A stretch of DNA of 64,000 nucleotides from Arcobacter nitrofigilis DSM 7299. GTDB taxonomy: Bacteria > Campylobacterota > Campylobacteria > Campylobacterales > Arcobacteraceae. Where the stretch lies: NCBI RefSeq assembly GCF_000092245.1, contig NC_014166.1:434001-498000 (forward strand), given 5' to 3'. The notes under the pieces are model-generated. The model worked only from the letters and a program-made list of their open reading frames with translations, was not told the origin of the DNA and searched no databases. Numbering within the stretch: position 1 is the stretch's first letter; the number at the start of each line of letters is the position of its first letter. Positions 46,374 to 55,413 of the stretch are shown here, piece after piece. Both the position numbers and the translations under genes were made by a program.

Positions 46374-46379
46374 TATAAT
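46374..46379 (+). promoter_or_regulatory. -10 element of the HIT gene
   Basis: TATAAT preceded by TG two bases upstream (TGGTTATAAT) lies 30 bases before the ATG, with an AAGGAA ribosome-binding site between. Confidence 0.6.
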
Positions 46380-46409
46380 AAAAATTAATACTATTAAAAG
46401 GAACTATAG

Positions 46410-46754
46410 ATGTGCATTTTTTGTAAAATTGTGAATGGGGAAATTCCAAATAAAACTATATTAGAAGATGAAAAATTTTTAGCTTTTGAAGATATAAATC
46501 CAGCTTGTAAAGTTCATGCTTTAATTATACCAAAAGAGCATTATACTTCATTTGATGTTGTACCTCCAAAAGTAATGGCAGGAATGACTGAATTTATTCA
46601 AAAAGTTGCTTCAAAGTTAAATTTAAGAGATGATGGATATAGGCTTATTACAAATATCGGAGAGCAGGGTGGTCAAGTTGTTCATCACTTGCATTTTCAT
46701 GTTTTAGGTGGGGAATATGTGGGAAGTTTAGTTGGAAATAAAAACAAAGAGTAA
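46410..46754 (+). CDS. HIT-family nucleotide-binding protein
   Basis: This 114-residue histidine-triad protein is of the HinT/PKCI type, which hydrolyse nucleoside phosphoramidates. The triad HHLHFH is at residues 92-97. The N-terminal CIFCKIVNGEIP with C2 and C5 is typical of this group. It is a single gene with its own promoter and a strong terminator. Confidence 0.93.
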   Translation: MCIFCKIVNGEIPNKTILEDEKFLAFEDINPACKVHALIIPKEHYTSFDVVPPKVMAGMTEFIQKVASKLNLRDDGYRLITNIGEQGGQVVHHLHFHVLGGEYVGSLVGNKNKE

Positions 46755-46777
46755 AAAAGAGGGAAACCTCTTTTTTA
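46752..46777. terminator. Bidirectional terminator between the HIT gene and accA
   Basis: Perfect 11-base arms (46752-46762 and 46767-46777) with a GAAA tetraloop carry T/A runs at both ends. The hairpin overlaps the HIT stop codon and abuts the accA stop. Confidence 0.9.
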
Positions 46778-47716
46778 TTATTTTTGAGAAAAACTACCTA
46801 GGGACATAAGTTTTTCATATCTTTTTTCATATCTCTCTTCTTGCGACATATTTCTTAATTCTTTTACAGACTCAAGAAAATAATCAGCTAAAGCTTTTAT
46901 AGCTTCATCTTTTGATCTATGTGCACCAATTAATGGTTCATTTATTACATCATCAATCAAATTAAGGCTTTTTAATGATTCAGCAGTAATTTTTAAAGAA
47001 TTAGCCGCAGTTTCAGCTTGAGCAGGGTCATTCCATAAAATTGCAGCACAACCTTCAGGGGATATTACAGCGTAAACAGAGTATCTCATCATTGCTAATT
47101 TATCAGCAATAGAAATAGCTAAGGCTCCACCTGAACCACCTTCACCAATTACAACAGAGATTGTAATAGTCTTTAAATCAGAAAATTCATATAAATTTTT
47201 AGCAATAGCTTCAGATTGATTTCTCTCTTCAGCTCCAATTCCTGGATATGCACCTGGGGTGTCTACTAACATAAGAATAGGCAGATTAAATTTTTCAGCT
47301 AATTTAGCAGCTCTTAAAGCTTTTCTATAACCTTCAGGGCTTGGCATACCAAAATTTCTTTTTAATTTATTTTTAGTACCTCTACCTTTTTGTTCACCAA
47401 TTACTACAACTTTTTCATCACCGATTTTACCTAAATAACAAACTATCGCATTATCATCAGTGAAGTGTCTATCACCATGAATTTCATAAGCATCTGTCAA
47501 AAGACCTCTAATATAATCTAAGGCATAAGGTCTATCTGGATGACGTGCTAGTTGAAGTTTTTGATAATCAGTTAAATTCTTAAAAGTTTTTTCAACTTCT
47601 TTTTCTAACTTTTTATCTAATATTTCAACTGCATGTTCATCTGACTTTGATTTTGCTACTATTATATCTTCTTCGATAGCTTTTATTTTTTCTTCAAATG
47701 TTAAATAAGTTGACAA
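46778..47716 (-). CDS. accA: Acetyl-CoA carboxylase carboxyltransferase alpha subunit
   Basis: AccA forms the carboxyltransferase with AccD and transfers CO2 from biotin to acetyl-CoA, making malonyl-CoA. It has 312 residues. The N-terminal helical region precedes the crotonase-fold core with [19 protein letters not shown] and [14 protein letters not shown]. It is last of fabG-acpP-fabF-accA, a fatty-acid operon order also seen in Campylobacter. Confidence 0.95.
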   Translation of the reverse strand: MSTYLTFEEKIKAIEEDIIVAKSKSDEHAVEILDKKLEKEVEKTFKNLTDYQKLQLARHPDRPYALDYIRGLLTDAYEIHGDRHFTDDNAIVCYLGKIGDEKVVVIGEQKGRGTKNKLKRNFGMPSPEGYRKALRAAKLAEKFNLPILMLVDTPGAYPGIGAEERNQSEAIAKNLYEFSDLKTITISVVIGEGGSGGALAISIADKLAMMRYSVYAVISPEGCAAILWNDPAQAETAANSLKITAESLKSLNLIDDVINEPLIGAHRSKDEAIKALADYFLESVKELRNMSQEERYEKRYEKLMSLGSFSQK

Positions 47717-47757
47717 TTTATTCCTTTATTAAAAAGATTTTTATCTTTTAATATAAA

Positions 47758-49017
47758 TTATTTTATAAATTTTTTAAATATGATTGAACCGTTAGTTCCA
47801 CCAAAACCAAAGTTATTACTCATAACAGTAGTTAATTCTGCTTTTCTTGCAACATTTGGAACATAATCTAAATCACACTCTTCATCAGGATTAATCATAT
47901 TAATTGTTGGAGGAATAATCCCTTCATTTAATGATTTAATTGTGAAAATTGCTTCAATTGCTCCCGCAGCTCCTAAACAATGTCCAATTTGACCTTTTGT
48001 TGAAGTTACAGGAGGACAATTTTCTTTTCCACCAAATAATTCTTTTATAGCTTTAGTTTCATTTCCATCTCCCACAGGAGTAGAAGTACCATGGGTATTT
48101 ATATAATCAATTTTTGGATATTCTCCTGTATTTGATTTTACCATTTCAAATGCTGCTCTCATAGCTCTTAATGGACCATCCATAACTGGTGCTGTGATAT
48201 GATTTGCATCAGCACTTTCTCCAAATGCAATTATCTCTGCATAAATTTTAGCACCTCTTGCAAGAGCAGAATCTAAAGTTTCTACGACTAAAGCACCAGC
48301 TCCTTCACCCATAACAAAACCATCTCTATCTTTATCAAAAGGTCTTGATGCAGTTTGAGGGTCATCATTTCTAGTAGATAGTGCTTTCATTGCAGCAAAT
48401 CCACCAATTCCAGCTCCACAAATTGCAGCTTCAGCACCAACTACTAAAACGCTATCAGCACCACCTAAAGCGATTGTTTTAACAGCATCTGATAAAGCAT
48501 GAGTTGAAGCAGAACAAGCAGTAACATGAGATAAATTAGGTCCTCTTAATCCATGCTCAATAGAAATAAACCCACCTAACATATTTACCAATGATGATGG
48601 AATAAAAAATGGAGATATTCTTCTAGGTCCCTTTGTATCACAAACAACAGAGTTTTTTTCAATTGTTGATAAACCACCTATTCCAGAAGCAGAAATTACT
48701 CCAAATCTTGGAGAAAGTTCGTCACTTACTTTATTATTTTCTTCACTTGTAAAGCCAGAGTCAAGCATAGCTTCTTTTGCAGCTTTAATACCTAATTGGA
48801 TGAATCTATCAGCTTTTTTTACTTCTTTTTTATCCATAACTGTTGTTGGGTCAAAATCTTTTACCTCTCCTGCAAACTTTACTGAATATTCACTTGCATC
48901 AAAAAGAGTAATATCTCTAATCCCACATTTACCTGCAACTACTGCATCGAATGATTCATTTACATTATGTCCTAAAGAATTTATAGTACCTAGACCAGTT
49001 ATTACAACTCTTTTCAT
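47758..49017 (-). CDS. fabF: 3-oxoacyl-ACP synthase II FabF
   Basis: FabF elongates acyl-ACP with malonyl-ACP. It has 419 residues. The catalytic triad is C168 (VTACSAS), the histidine in NTHGTSTPVGD and the histidine in GQIGHCLGAAGA. The GFGGTNGS C-terminal loop is intact. Its upstream gap from acpP (132 bases) contains a hairpin. Confidence 0.96.
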   Translation of the reverse strand: MKRVVITGLGTINSLGHNVNESFDAVVAGKCGIRDITLFDASEYSVKFAGEVKDFDPTTVMDKKEVKKADRFIQLGIKAAKEAMLDSGFTSEENNKVSDELSPRFGVISASGIGGLSTIEKNSVVCDTKGPRRISPFFIPSSLVNMLGGFISIEHGLRGPNLSHVTACSASTHALSDAVKTIALGGADSVLVVGAEAAICGAGIGGFAAMKALSTRNDDPQTASRPFDKDRDGFVMGEGAGALVVETLDSALARGAKIYAEIIAFGESADANHITAPVMDGPLRAMRAAFEMVKSNTGEYPKIDYINTHGTSTPVGDGNETKAIKELFGGKENCPPVTSTKGQIGHCLGAAGAIEAIFTIKSLNEGIIPPTINMINPDEECDLDYVPNVARKAELTTVMSNNFGFGGTNGSIIFKKFIK

Positions 49018-49096
49018 CTATTTAAGCTCCATTTGTGATTATAATTTAATTATTTAAATTCTTCAATTTTTAAAAAAAATTCAAAAATTTAAATAA

Positions 49097-49115
49097 AGAG
49101 TTAAAAGTTAACTCT
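49097..49115 (-). terminator. Hairpin between acpP and fabF
   Basis: Eight-base arms (AGAGTTAA at 49097-49104 and its complement at 49108-49115) with a three-base loop are followed on the minus strand by a U-rich run. It may act as a partial terminator, allowing more acpP than fabF transcript. Confidence 0.5.
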
Positions 49116-49149
49116 CTATTTGAGTCAAGAATAATGTCTTATTACTTGA

Positions 49150-49380
49150 TTATTTATTATCTTCGATGTATTTGATAGCATCTGAAACAGTTAAGATTTT
49201 TTCCGCATCTTCATCAGGTATTTCGATGTCAAATTTTTCTTCTAAAGCCATAACTAGCTCAACAACGTCTAACGAATCTGCCCCTAAGTCTTCAATGAAT
49301 TTTGAATCTTCTTTAACTTCAGCTGGATCGCAATCTAATTGCTCAACTACTACTTCTTTCACATCATCTAATAATGCCAT
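49150..49380 (-). CDS. acpP: Acyl carrier protein
   Basis: AcpP carries growing acyl chains on a phosphopantetheine arm. It has 76 residues and is strongly acidic. The attachment serine is S36 in the motif [11 protein letters not shown]. An AAGGAAAGAAA ribosome-binding site precedes the ATG. It lies 77 bases downstream of fabG. Confidence 0.97.
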   Translation of the reverse strand: MALLDDVKEVVVEQLDCDPAEVKEDSKFIEDLGADSLDVVELVMALEEKFDIEIPDEDAEKILTVSDAIKYIEDNK

Positions 49381-49457
49381 TTTCTTTCCTTTTTTAAAAT
49401 TGTCCTAGAATTATACCTAAAAGCCTTTAAATATTCTTTTAAATAAAATTTTTTAGC

Positions 49458-50201
49458 TTAAACGTATAAGCCACCATTAACTTTTAAGATCTCTCCTGTT
49501 ATATAAGAAGAGTGATCACTTAACAAAAATGCAACCGCATCAGCGATTTCACTTGGCTTCCCAAATCTACTTAGTGGGATATTTTTTTCATATTCTGCTT
49601 TTACTTCATCTTTTAACTCATCAGTCATGTCTGTTTGAATAAAACCAGGAGTTACGGCATTGTATCTTATACTTCTAGATGCTGCTTCTTTTGCAAATGA
49701 CTTAGTCATAGCATTTAATCCACCCTTAGAAGCTGAGTAATTTGTTTGACCAGGATTACCCATTTCTCCAACTATTGAAGAGATATTAACAATTGAGCCA
49801 AATCTTTTTTTACCCATTACTTTTAATGCAGCTTTACAACCAATAAATGCTGATGTTAAGTTTGCACTTATAACATCATTGAAATCTTGAACAGACATTC
49901 TAAGAGCTAATTTATCTTTTGTAATACCAGCATTGTTAACTAAGTATGATAACTCACCATCTGAGTCAATAATTGTATTAATTGCACTTACAAACTCATC
50001 TTCATTTGTTACATCTGCTTTTATAATTGCAGCTTTTCCACCAGCAGCTTCAATTTCTTCTTGAATTTTAGAAGCAGCATCTGCTCCACTTCTATAATTA
50101 ATCCATACTTTAAGTCCATGACTTGCAAGAGTTTTGGCAATTTGGGCACCTATACCTCTGCTAGCACCAGTAACTAGTACATTTGAACCTGTAAATTTCA
50201 T
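49458..50201 (-). CDS. fabG: 3-oxoacyl-ACP reductase FabG
   Basis: FabG is the NADPH-dependent short-chain dehydrogenase reducing 3-ketoacyl-ACP. It has 247 residues. The cofactor motif TGASRGIGAQIA is at residues 11-22, NNAG follows, and the catalytic Tyr and Lys are in NYSASKGG with a preceding Ser in NISSIVG. It heads the fab operon. Confidence 0.95.
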   Translation of the reverse strand: MKFTGSNVLVTGASRGIGAQIAKTLASHGLKVWINYRSGADAASKIQEEIEAAGGKAAIIKADVTNEDEFVSAINTIIDSDGELSYLVNNAGITKDKLALRMSVQDFNDVISANLTSAFIGCKAALKVMGKKRFGSIVNISSIVGEMGNPGQTNYSASKGGLNAMTKSFAKEAASRSIRYNAVTPGFIQTDMTDELKDEVKAEYEKNIPLSRFGKPSEIADAVAFLLSDHSSYITGEILKVNGGLYV

Positions 50202-50267
50202 CTTTATCCTTATGTTTATTTTATAAAAATAGCTTTAATAATATCAAAATTTTAATTTAATTTCTAT

Positions 50268-51017
50268 TTATACGCCTCTTTTATTATCCCAAACCCTTAT
50301 ATGTAGTCTATCACAATATTTATATCCTGAATTAATTGCCATGTTTATAACGCTTTCAGAATGTTTATTTATCTCATAAGCACTATCTCCCATTGGCATA
50401 AGGTAAATGTCACAATTTGGTATTATTGAAGAGATTAATTCAATCTCTTCTTTTGCTTTTGTAATAAATTCTTTGCTAATAACAAATTTTAAATATGACT
50501 CTTTTGTATTTGTGATAATCTTTTTTAGAGTCTCTTCGTTGACCCTTTTTTTAAGTGGTTCGAGTGAATTAGAAAGTTTAACGCTCATGGAAAATATTAA
50601 CTCTTTTTGATACTCTTTTGTAAAATCTATATTTAATGAGCCATTTGTCTCTATTGTTACTTTATAACCATTTGATATATAATATTTCAAAATTTCTTGG
50701 AACTCTTCATCTTTCCAATATAAGAGTGGCTCACCACCTGTAATTACTATATCTACTTTATATGAAGGTTCTAACTTTTTAACTTGATTTATTATTTCAT
50801 TTTTATTCATCTTATGCCATTGGTCTTTAAAGGCAGGATCAACTGCATAAAATGAATCGCAAGAACATTTTTTTACACCACTTGGAGTCTCATATTCAAC
50901 GGCAAAGCCTTCACATCTAAAATTACATTTGCCAAATCTTATAAAAATAGATGGATTCCCAACATATTTACCTTCACCTTGAATTGTGGGTCCAAATATC
51001 TCATTTACTTCAAGCAT
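50268..51017 (-). CDS. queE: 7-carboxy-7-deazaguanine synthase QueE
   Basis: QueE is the radical SAM enzyme that forms 7-carboxy-7-deazaguanine in queuosine synthesis. It has 249 residues. Substrate and SAM motifs are FGPTIQGEGKYVGNPSIFIR and VITGGEPLL. The cluster motif is unusual: C31 and C35 (CNFRC) are followed only at C51 and C53 (CSCDSF), so about 17 residues are inserted before the last cysteine. It overlaps queD by 8 bases. Confidence 0.9.
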   Translation of the reverse strand: MLEVNEIFGPTIQGEGKYVGNPSIFIRFGKCNFRCEGFAVEYETPSGVKKCSCDSFYAVDPAFKDQWHKMNKNEIINQVKKLEPSYKVDIVITGGEPLLYWKDEEFQEILKYYISNGYKVTIETNGSLNIDFTKEYQKELIFSMSVKLSNSLEPLKKRVNEETLKKIITNTKESYLKFVISKEFITKAKEEIELISSIIPNCDIYLMPMGDSAYEINKHSESVINMAINSGYKYCDRLHIRVWDNKRGV

Positions 51018-51549
51018 AAACTGTACTTTTACTTTTTGGAGTCTCTAAAAATTCTACATGTGATACTTCTATTGGTAGTTCATTCATCTTAGTTTGAATA
51101 ATTTCTAAAAGCCAAGCAGAAAGGTTTTCACTTGTTGGTACAAAATCAACAAGTACATATCCTTCATACAATTCACGAATATGTATTGGTTCATCTTTTA
51201 TGCTATTTAAATCAAAAGTATAAAATCCTTCTTCATGGAAAAACAACTCTTCTTTATTTTTGAAATGAGGTAGTAAAGTTTCAAATAATGGATCATTTAA
51301 GTCTAAAACAAATTTATGATCTAAAGTATCATCTAAAAATTTCTTGAACCAATTTAAGTGCTTAAAATCAGTTACCATTCCATTTTTTAAACTTGAACTT
51401 TCTAAATGAACTATTACTTTTCCTTGATGTCCATGTAGATGTCTACACATCAAACAAGTATCTAGTGAAAAGTCTGGGTTTAATTCTTGTGACCAAACTC
51501 TATGACCATAACAAAAATCGAACTCTTTTGAAATATTCCATTTCATCAA
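51010..51549 (-). CDS. queD: 6-carboxytetrahydropterin synthase QueD
   Basis: QueD makes 6-carboxy-5,6,7,8-tetrahydropterin, the second step of the queuosine pathway, with zinc. It has 179 residues, longer than E. coli QueD (about 120). Zinc histidines are in FCYGHRVW and HLHGHQGKV, and a segment with two cysteines ([11 protein letters not shown]) precedes the second pair. The C-terminal [10 protein letters not shown] fits the family. It overlaps queC by 4 bases. Confidence 0.9.
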   Translation of the reverse strand: MMKWNISKEFDFCYGHRVWSQELNPDFSLDTCLMCRHLHGHQGKVIVHLESSSLKNGMVTDFKHLNWFKKFLDDTLDHKFVLDLNDPLFETLLPHFKNKEELFFHEEGFYTFDLNSIKDEPIHIRELYEGYVLVDFVPTSENLSAWLLEIIQTKMNELPIEVSHVEFLETPKSKSTVYA

Positions 51550-52217
51550 GAACCTTTATAGGGTATTGGATCTTTTGAATTTGCTTGTGCAAATCCATTT
51601 AATCGTAATCTGCATGAATCACAAACTCCACAAGCTTCTTTTTCTTCTTTATAGCAAGACCAAGTTAGTTCAAGTGGAACATTTAGTTCAAGGGCTTTTT
51701 TTACAATTTCACTTTTGTGAAGTTTTACTAAAGGAGTTTTAATACTAATGTGAGTTGCTTCTTTTGTTCCTTCATTGATTGCATTTTTAATTTGGTTTAT
51801 AAAGGCATCTGTACAATCAGGATATCCACTACTATCTTCTTCAACAACTCCAATAAACATTGCTTCTGCATTCTCTTTTTCAGCAACTGCTGCTGCAATT
51901 GAAAGAAAAATACCATTTCTAAATGGCACATAAGTAACGGGAACACCAGGTTTAACTCCATCAATTGGAACATCAATATTGGCATCAGTTAAAGCACTTG
52001 CCCCAATTTGTGTAAAAAATGGAATATCAATTTCATATTTATTTTTAACATTCAAATTTTCGCAAACATCTCTAAATGCTTTTAATTCTCTTTTTTCAGT
52101 TCTTTGTCCATAGTTAAAATGGATAGCAATTATCTCATATCCTTCATTTTTAGCAATATATGAAGAAAGAGTGGAATCCATACCTCCACTTAAAATACAA
52201 ATAGCTTTTTTACTCAT
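51546..52217 (-). CDS. queC: 7-cyano-7-deazaguanine synthase QueC
   Basis: QueC converts 7-carboxy-7-deazaguanine to preQ0 using ATP and ammonia. It has 223 residues. The PP-loop SGGMDST is at residues 10-16. The C-terminal zinc site is in [18 protein letters not shown]. It overlaps moeA by 8 bases and queD by 4, so queC-queD-queE are tightly coupled. Confidence 0.95.
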   Translation of the reverse strand: MSKKAICILSGGMDSTLSSYIAKNEGYEIIAIHFNYGQRTEKRELKAFRDVCENLNVKNKYEIDIPFFTQIGASALTDANIDVPIDGVKPGVPVTYVPFRNGIFLSIAAAVAEKENAEAMFIGVVEEDSSGYPDCTDAFINQIKNAINEGTKEATHISIKTPLVKLHKSEIVKKALELNVPLELTWSCYKEEKEACGVCDSCRLRLNGFAQANSKDPIPYKGS

Positions 52218-53430
52218 AAGTTATATAGTCCTTTTTTTTATCGCAAAAGAATTTCCAGTTAATTGGAATAACTTTTACTTCTTGATTTTCATTTAATTTT
52301 GATACATTTTCATCTAAAGCAATAAATGAATTACATTTGCATAAAACAGATACCATCCCTGGGCTTTTTTTATCAGAAGGAGTGAATTTTTCTCCATCAA
52401 AAAAACCTGGAAGTAAGGTAAGTCTTCCTTTTTTATTTAAAAGTGTTTGGTCAAGTTTTGCCATTATAAAGTTATGATAAAAATCTTTAGAACCAATCAT
52501 CTTTTGAATAATTATTTGACCTAACATCTCAAAAACCATAGCTGAAGCTAAAGGATTACCTGGAAGATTTAAAATAAAAGTATCTTTTATTTTCCCAAAG
52601 ATTGTTGGTTTTCCTGGTTTTACATTTACTCCATCAAATAAAGTTTCTAAGCCAACTTGTGTAAATGATTCCCTTGTAAAATCTGCTTCTCCCACTGATA
52701 CCCCACCAGAGGTAATTATTAAGTCTGCACCTAAAGAGTTAAGTACATGCTCTTTTATTGATTCAATTGAATCTTTTGCTTGTCCTATAAAACTAACATC
52801 ACAGCCCAACTCTTTAGTTCTTGCTATGAAAGTTGGAGTATTAGAGTTATATATTTGGTACTCTTTTATTCCTTGGTAGTGAAGTTTCAACTCTTCACCC
52901 GAAGCAAAAACTACAACTTTTGGTTTTTTATAAACTTTTACATGGGAAATACCTTGAGATGCAAGAAGAGTAATTTTTGAAAAATTTAATTCTTCACCTT
53001 TTTTAACTAGAATTTCATCTTTTTGAATATCTTCACCAATAAATCTAATATGTTGCATTTTTCTAATATCAGAGGTGATTTTAATTCTACTTCCAATAGT
53101 TTGTGTATTTTCTTGTGGAACAACAGCTTCACAGTTTTGTGGAACTCTAGCCCCTGTCATGATTTTAATTGTTGTACCTGTTTCTAAAATATCTTGATTA
53201 TTATCACCTGCAAATATTTTATTTGTAAGAGTTAATTCTTTATCTTTATCTTCAAAAAGTATTGCATAACCATCCATTGCAGAGTTGTTAAACTTTGGTA
53301 AAGAGATTGTTGCATGTAAATTTTCGGCACTTATTCTTGATGTCGCATTTTCAATTGGAACTATTTCAAACTTGTTTATTTGAATAGAATTTACAATTAT
53401 ATTTAAAGCTTCTTCAATTGACACACTCAT
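52210..53430 (-). CDS. moeA: Molybdopterin molybdenumtransferase MoeA
   Basis: MoeA inserts molybdate into adenylated molybdopterin. It has 406 residues. Blocks include [41 protein letters not shown] and [12 protein letters not shown]. It heads the moeA-queC-queD-queE run, although molybdenum cofactor and queuosine synthesis are unrelated. Paralogue choice (moeA1/moeA2) is not resolvable here. Confidence 0.95.
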   Translation of the reverse strand: MSVSIEEALNIIVNSIQINKFEIVPIENATSRISAENLHATISLPKFNNSAMDGYAILFEDKDKELTLTNKIFAGDNNQDILETGTTIKIMTGARVPQNCEAVVPQENTQTIGSRIKITSDIRKMQHIRFIGEDIQKDEILVKKGEELNFSKITLLASQGISHVKVYKKPKVVVFASGEELKLHYQGIKEYQIYNSNTPTFIARTKELGCDVSFIGQAKDSIESIKEHVLNSLGADLIITSGGVSVGEADFTRESFTQVGLETLFDGVNVKPGKPTIFGKIKDTFILNLPGNPLASAMVFEMLGQIIIQKMIGSKDFYHNFIMAKLDQTLLNKKGRLTLLPGFFDGEKFTPSDKKSPGMVSVLCKCNSFIALDENVSKLNENQEVKVIPINWKFFCDKKKDYITYE

Positions 53431-53464
53431 ATAAAATCCTTTTACTTCAACCTATGCTTAAGTT

Positions 53465-53473
53465 TGATATAAT
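53465..53473 (+). promoter_or_regulatory. Extended -10 before the rsmE pair
   Basis: TGATATAAT, the same extended -10 seen before uvrD, lies 29 bases before the ATG at 53502. It supports that start over an upstream in-frame candidate. Confidence 0.65.
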
Positions 53474-53501
53474 AGCAAAATTTCTTAAAAGTGAGATAAA
53501 C

Positions 53502-53906
53502 ATGGATTTTAGTAGTTCGACAATTGATACACATGTATTTTTCGTATACCTTTTTATATCGGTTATGATAATTAATTTTTATAGTGTGTATAATATAAAT
53601 AATTTTATAAAATTAGCAAAAAGATTAAAATTTTTTACCCCTTTGTATCATACTTTAAATGCAATTATTATCTATACAGGAACAATAGTTGCTTTTTATC
53701 AAAGAACATTTAGTTTTACTATATTTATAATGATAGCAGCAGCAATTGCTGTAATGGTATTAGAGATAAAAAGATTTAAAAAGATGAGAGTTATAAAAAG
53801 TGATGATACACAACTACAAGAAGAATTTTTTAGATTTTCTAGGAAAATTTATCTTATTGAAATTATTATAATAGTTTTCACATATATTATAAGTAAGATT
53901 TTTTAG
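53502..53906 (+). CDS. Hypothetical multi-helix membrane protein
   Basis: I recognise no family. I chose the ATG at 53502, 29 bases after an extended -10, giving 134 residues. An in-frame ATG at 53418 would place the promoter within the gene and add a non-conserved-looking stretch. The protein has four hydrophobic helices (about 12-30, 47-66, 70-84, 112-132) with short basic loops (KRLKFF, KRFKKMR). It overlaps rsmE by one base and is expected to be co-translated with it. Confidence 0.65.
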   Translation: MDFSSSTIDTHVFFVYLFISVMIINFYSVYNINNFIKLAKRLKFFTPLYHTLNAIIIYTGTIVAFYQRTFSFTIFIMIAAAIAVMVLEIKRFKKMRVIKSDDTQLQEEFFRFSRKIYLIEIIIIVFTYIISKIF

Positions 53907-54574
53907 TGCAGTTTGTTTATTCATCTGAGGCATCACTTGAAACAATTAAAGTTGAAGGTGATATATATAAATATCTTTTTAAAGCAAGAAGAGAAAAAAT
54001 TGGTTCAACTGTTTTTTTTAGGAATTTAAAGAATAATTTTATTTATTCCTATGAAATATTTGATATTAGCAAAAAAGATGCAAATTTAAGACTTATAAAA
54101 AAAGAAGAAAAAATAGTTGAGGCTAATAATAAACTTCACATTATTTGGGCAATAGTTGATCCAAAAACAATTGAGAAACAACTTCCTTATTTAAATGAAA
54201 TAGGAGTTGATAAAATTACCTTCTTTTATGCTGATTATTCACAGAAAAACTTTAAACTAAATATAGAAAAGTTTGAAAAAATATTGATAAATTCATCACA
54301 ACAATGTGGAAGAAGTTCAATTATAAAATTAGAAATAATAGCTTCTTTAGATGAGGTTTTAACTTCATACAAAGATAGTTTTGTTTTTAATTTTTCTAAT
54401 AATCACATAAATGATAAAAAAGATATAAAAAGTATAATTGTGGGGTGTGAAGGTGGTTTTTCTCCTAAAGAATTGGAAAAATTCACAGAAGAAAAAACTG
54501 TTGGGATTAATTCTAATTTGATTTTAAGAAGTGAAACAGCAGTTACAACTATTGCTGCAAAATTGATAGTTTAA
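53906..54574 (+). CDS. rsmE: 16S rRNA (uracil-1498-N3)-methyltransferase RsmE
   Basis: RsmE methylates U1498 of 16S rRNA. It has 222 residues, slightly short. The N-terminal PUA-like part is followed by the SPOUT domain with the knot motifs IVGCEGGFSPKELE and LILRSETAVTTIAAKL. The ATP-independent methyl donor is S-adenosylmethionine. The start codon is GTG overlapping the previous stop by one base. Confidence 0.93.
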   Translation: MQFVYSSEASLETIKVEGDIYKYLFKARREKIGSTVFFRNLKNNFIYSYEIFDISKKDANLRLIKKEEKIVEANNKLHIIWAIVDPKTIEKQLPYLNEIGVDKITFFYADYSQKNFKLNIEKFEKILINSSQQCGRSSIIKLEIIASLDEVLTSYKDSFVFNFSNNHINDKKDIKSIIVGCEGGFSPKELEKFTEEKTVGINSNLILRSETAVTTIAAKLIV

Positions 54575-54576
54575 AA

Positions 54577-54597
54577 CTAACACTTAATTAACACTAA
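54577..54597. repeat. TAACAC direct repeat after rsmE
   Basis: TAACAC occurs at 54578-54583 and 54589-54594, an 11-base period. On the minus strand this reads GTGTTA, as in the cluster at 26371. A TATAAT (54603-54608) follows on the plus strand. Function is unknown. Confidence 0.35.
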
Positions 54598-54670
54598 TAC
54601 TTTATAATTACAATGTTTAAACAAAAAGAATAAGATAAACTCCTACTAATTTTTATCTATTCACAAGAAC

Positions 54671-54702
54671 GCTAAAGCCTTTAAACACCAATTGGCTTTA
54701 GC
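54671..54702. terminator. Hairpin at the end of the response regulator
   Basis: Nine-base arms (GCTAAAGCC at 54671-54679 and complement 54694-54702) span the regulator's stop codon. A U tract for the minus strand is lacking. On the plus strand a TTTTTTT run follows about 11 bases later. Confidence 0.4.
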
Positions 54703-55352
54703 CTATATCCTCTATTTTTTTGTGATTCTATAATATCAACTCCCAATATTTTTCTTAAATGCCAAATATGATATCGAATAACATCTGCTTTTGAATTACT
54801 ATTGCTTGGATAAACATTTTTTTCCAAGCTTTCTTTGCTTACAAAATTTCCTCTATTTTTAATCAAGTAATTTAATACTAATAGGGTTTGTGGTTCCATT
54901 TCTAAGGGTTCTTGATTGTAAAAAAGTTCTTTTGAAAAGATATTGTATGAAAGATTTTCACTTATAATTATATCTTGGTGATATGTTCGATATGATCTTT
55001 TGATTAGAGATTGTATTCTTAAAATTAGTTCTTGATTATTTCCTGTTTTATTTAAAAAACCATCACATCCACTTTTAAATGATCTAATTATACTATTTGA
55101 AATAGAAGTTAGTACTAATCTTAAAGTCTCATCTTCATATTCATTTAAAATTCTCATGATTTCATAACCATCAATTTGTGGGACATTTATATCAAGAATA
55201 TATAAGTCATATATATTGTCATATATTTTGTTTAAAAATTTTTCACCATTTGAGCAAGTATCAATTATAAAATTTTCTTCTTCAAGTAGATCTTTTATAG
55301 TTTCTTGATAGAGTTTATCATCTTCCAAAAATAGTATTTTAGTGCCAAGCAT
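54681..55352 (-). CDS. OmpR/PhoB-family response regulator (no kinase nearby)
   Basis: This 223-residue two-component regulator has a receiver domain (about 5-118) and a winged-helix DNA-binding domain (about 130-220). The phospho-acceptor is D54 (YILDINVP), with acidic E10, D11 and D12, the T in LVLTS and the K in DGFLNKTG. The C-terminal domain shows YHIWHLRKIL and KNRGYRL. No histidine kinase is encoded nearby. It follows the bd-like oxidase genes after a hairpin and may control them. CosR-type (HP1043-like) regulators lack the normal receiver residues, so this is not one of those. Confidence 0.88.
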   Translation of the reverse strand: MLGTKILFLEDDKLYQETIKDLLEEENFIIDTCSNGEKFLNKIYDNIYDLYILDINVPQIDGYEIMRILNEYEDETLRLVLTSISNSIIRSFKSGCDGFLNKTGNNQELILRIQSLIKRSYRTYHQDIIISENLSYNIFSKELFYNQEPLEMEPQTLLVLNYLIKNRGNFVSKESLEKNVYPSNSNSKADVIRYHIWHLRKILGVDIIESQKNRGYRLKPIGV

Positions 55353-55375
55353 AGTTTACTCCAATTATAAAAAGC

Positions 55376-55394
55376 TAAAGAGAAAAACTCTTTA
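55376..55394 (-). terminator. Terminator after the bd-like oxidase genes
   Basis: Seven-base arms (TAAAGAG at 55376-55382 and complement 55388-55394) with an AAAAA loop are followed on the minus strand by a U tract (AAAA on the plus strand before 55374). It lies between the oxidase pair and the response regulator. Confidence 0.6.
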
Positions 55395-55413
55395 ACTTTT
55401 TAGTTTTTAAATA

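Noticed and set aside
53418-53501. Longer start for the membrane protein before rsmE
   Set aside because: A TGATATAAT promoter falls in this stretch, and the added residues would overlap the divergent moeA start.
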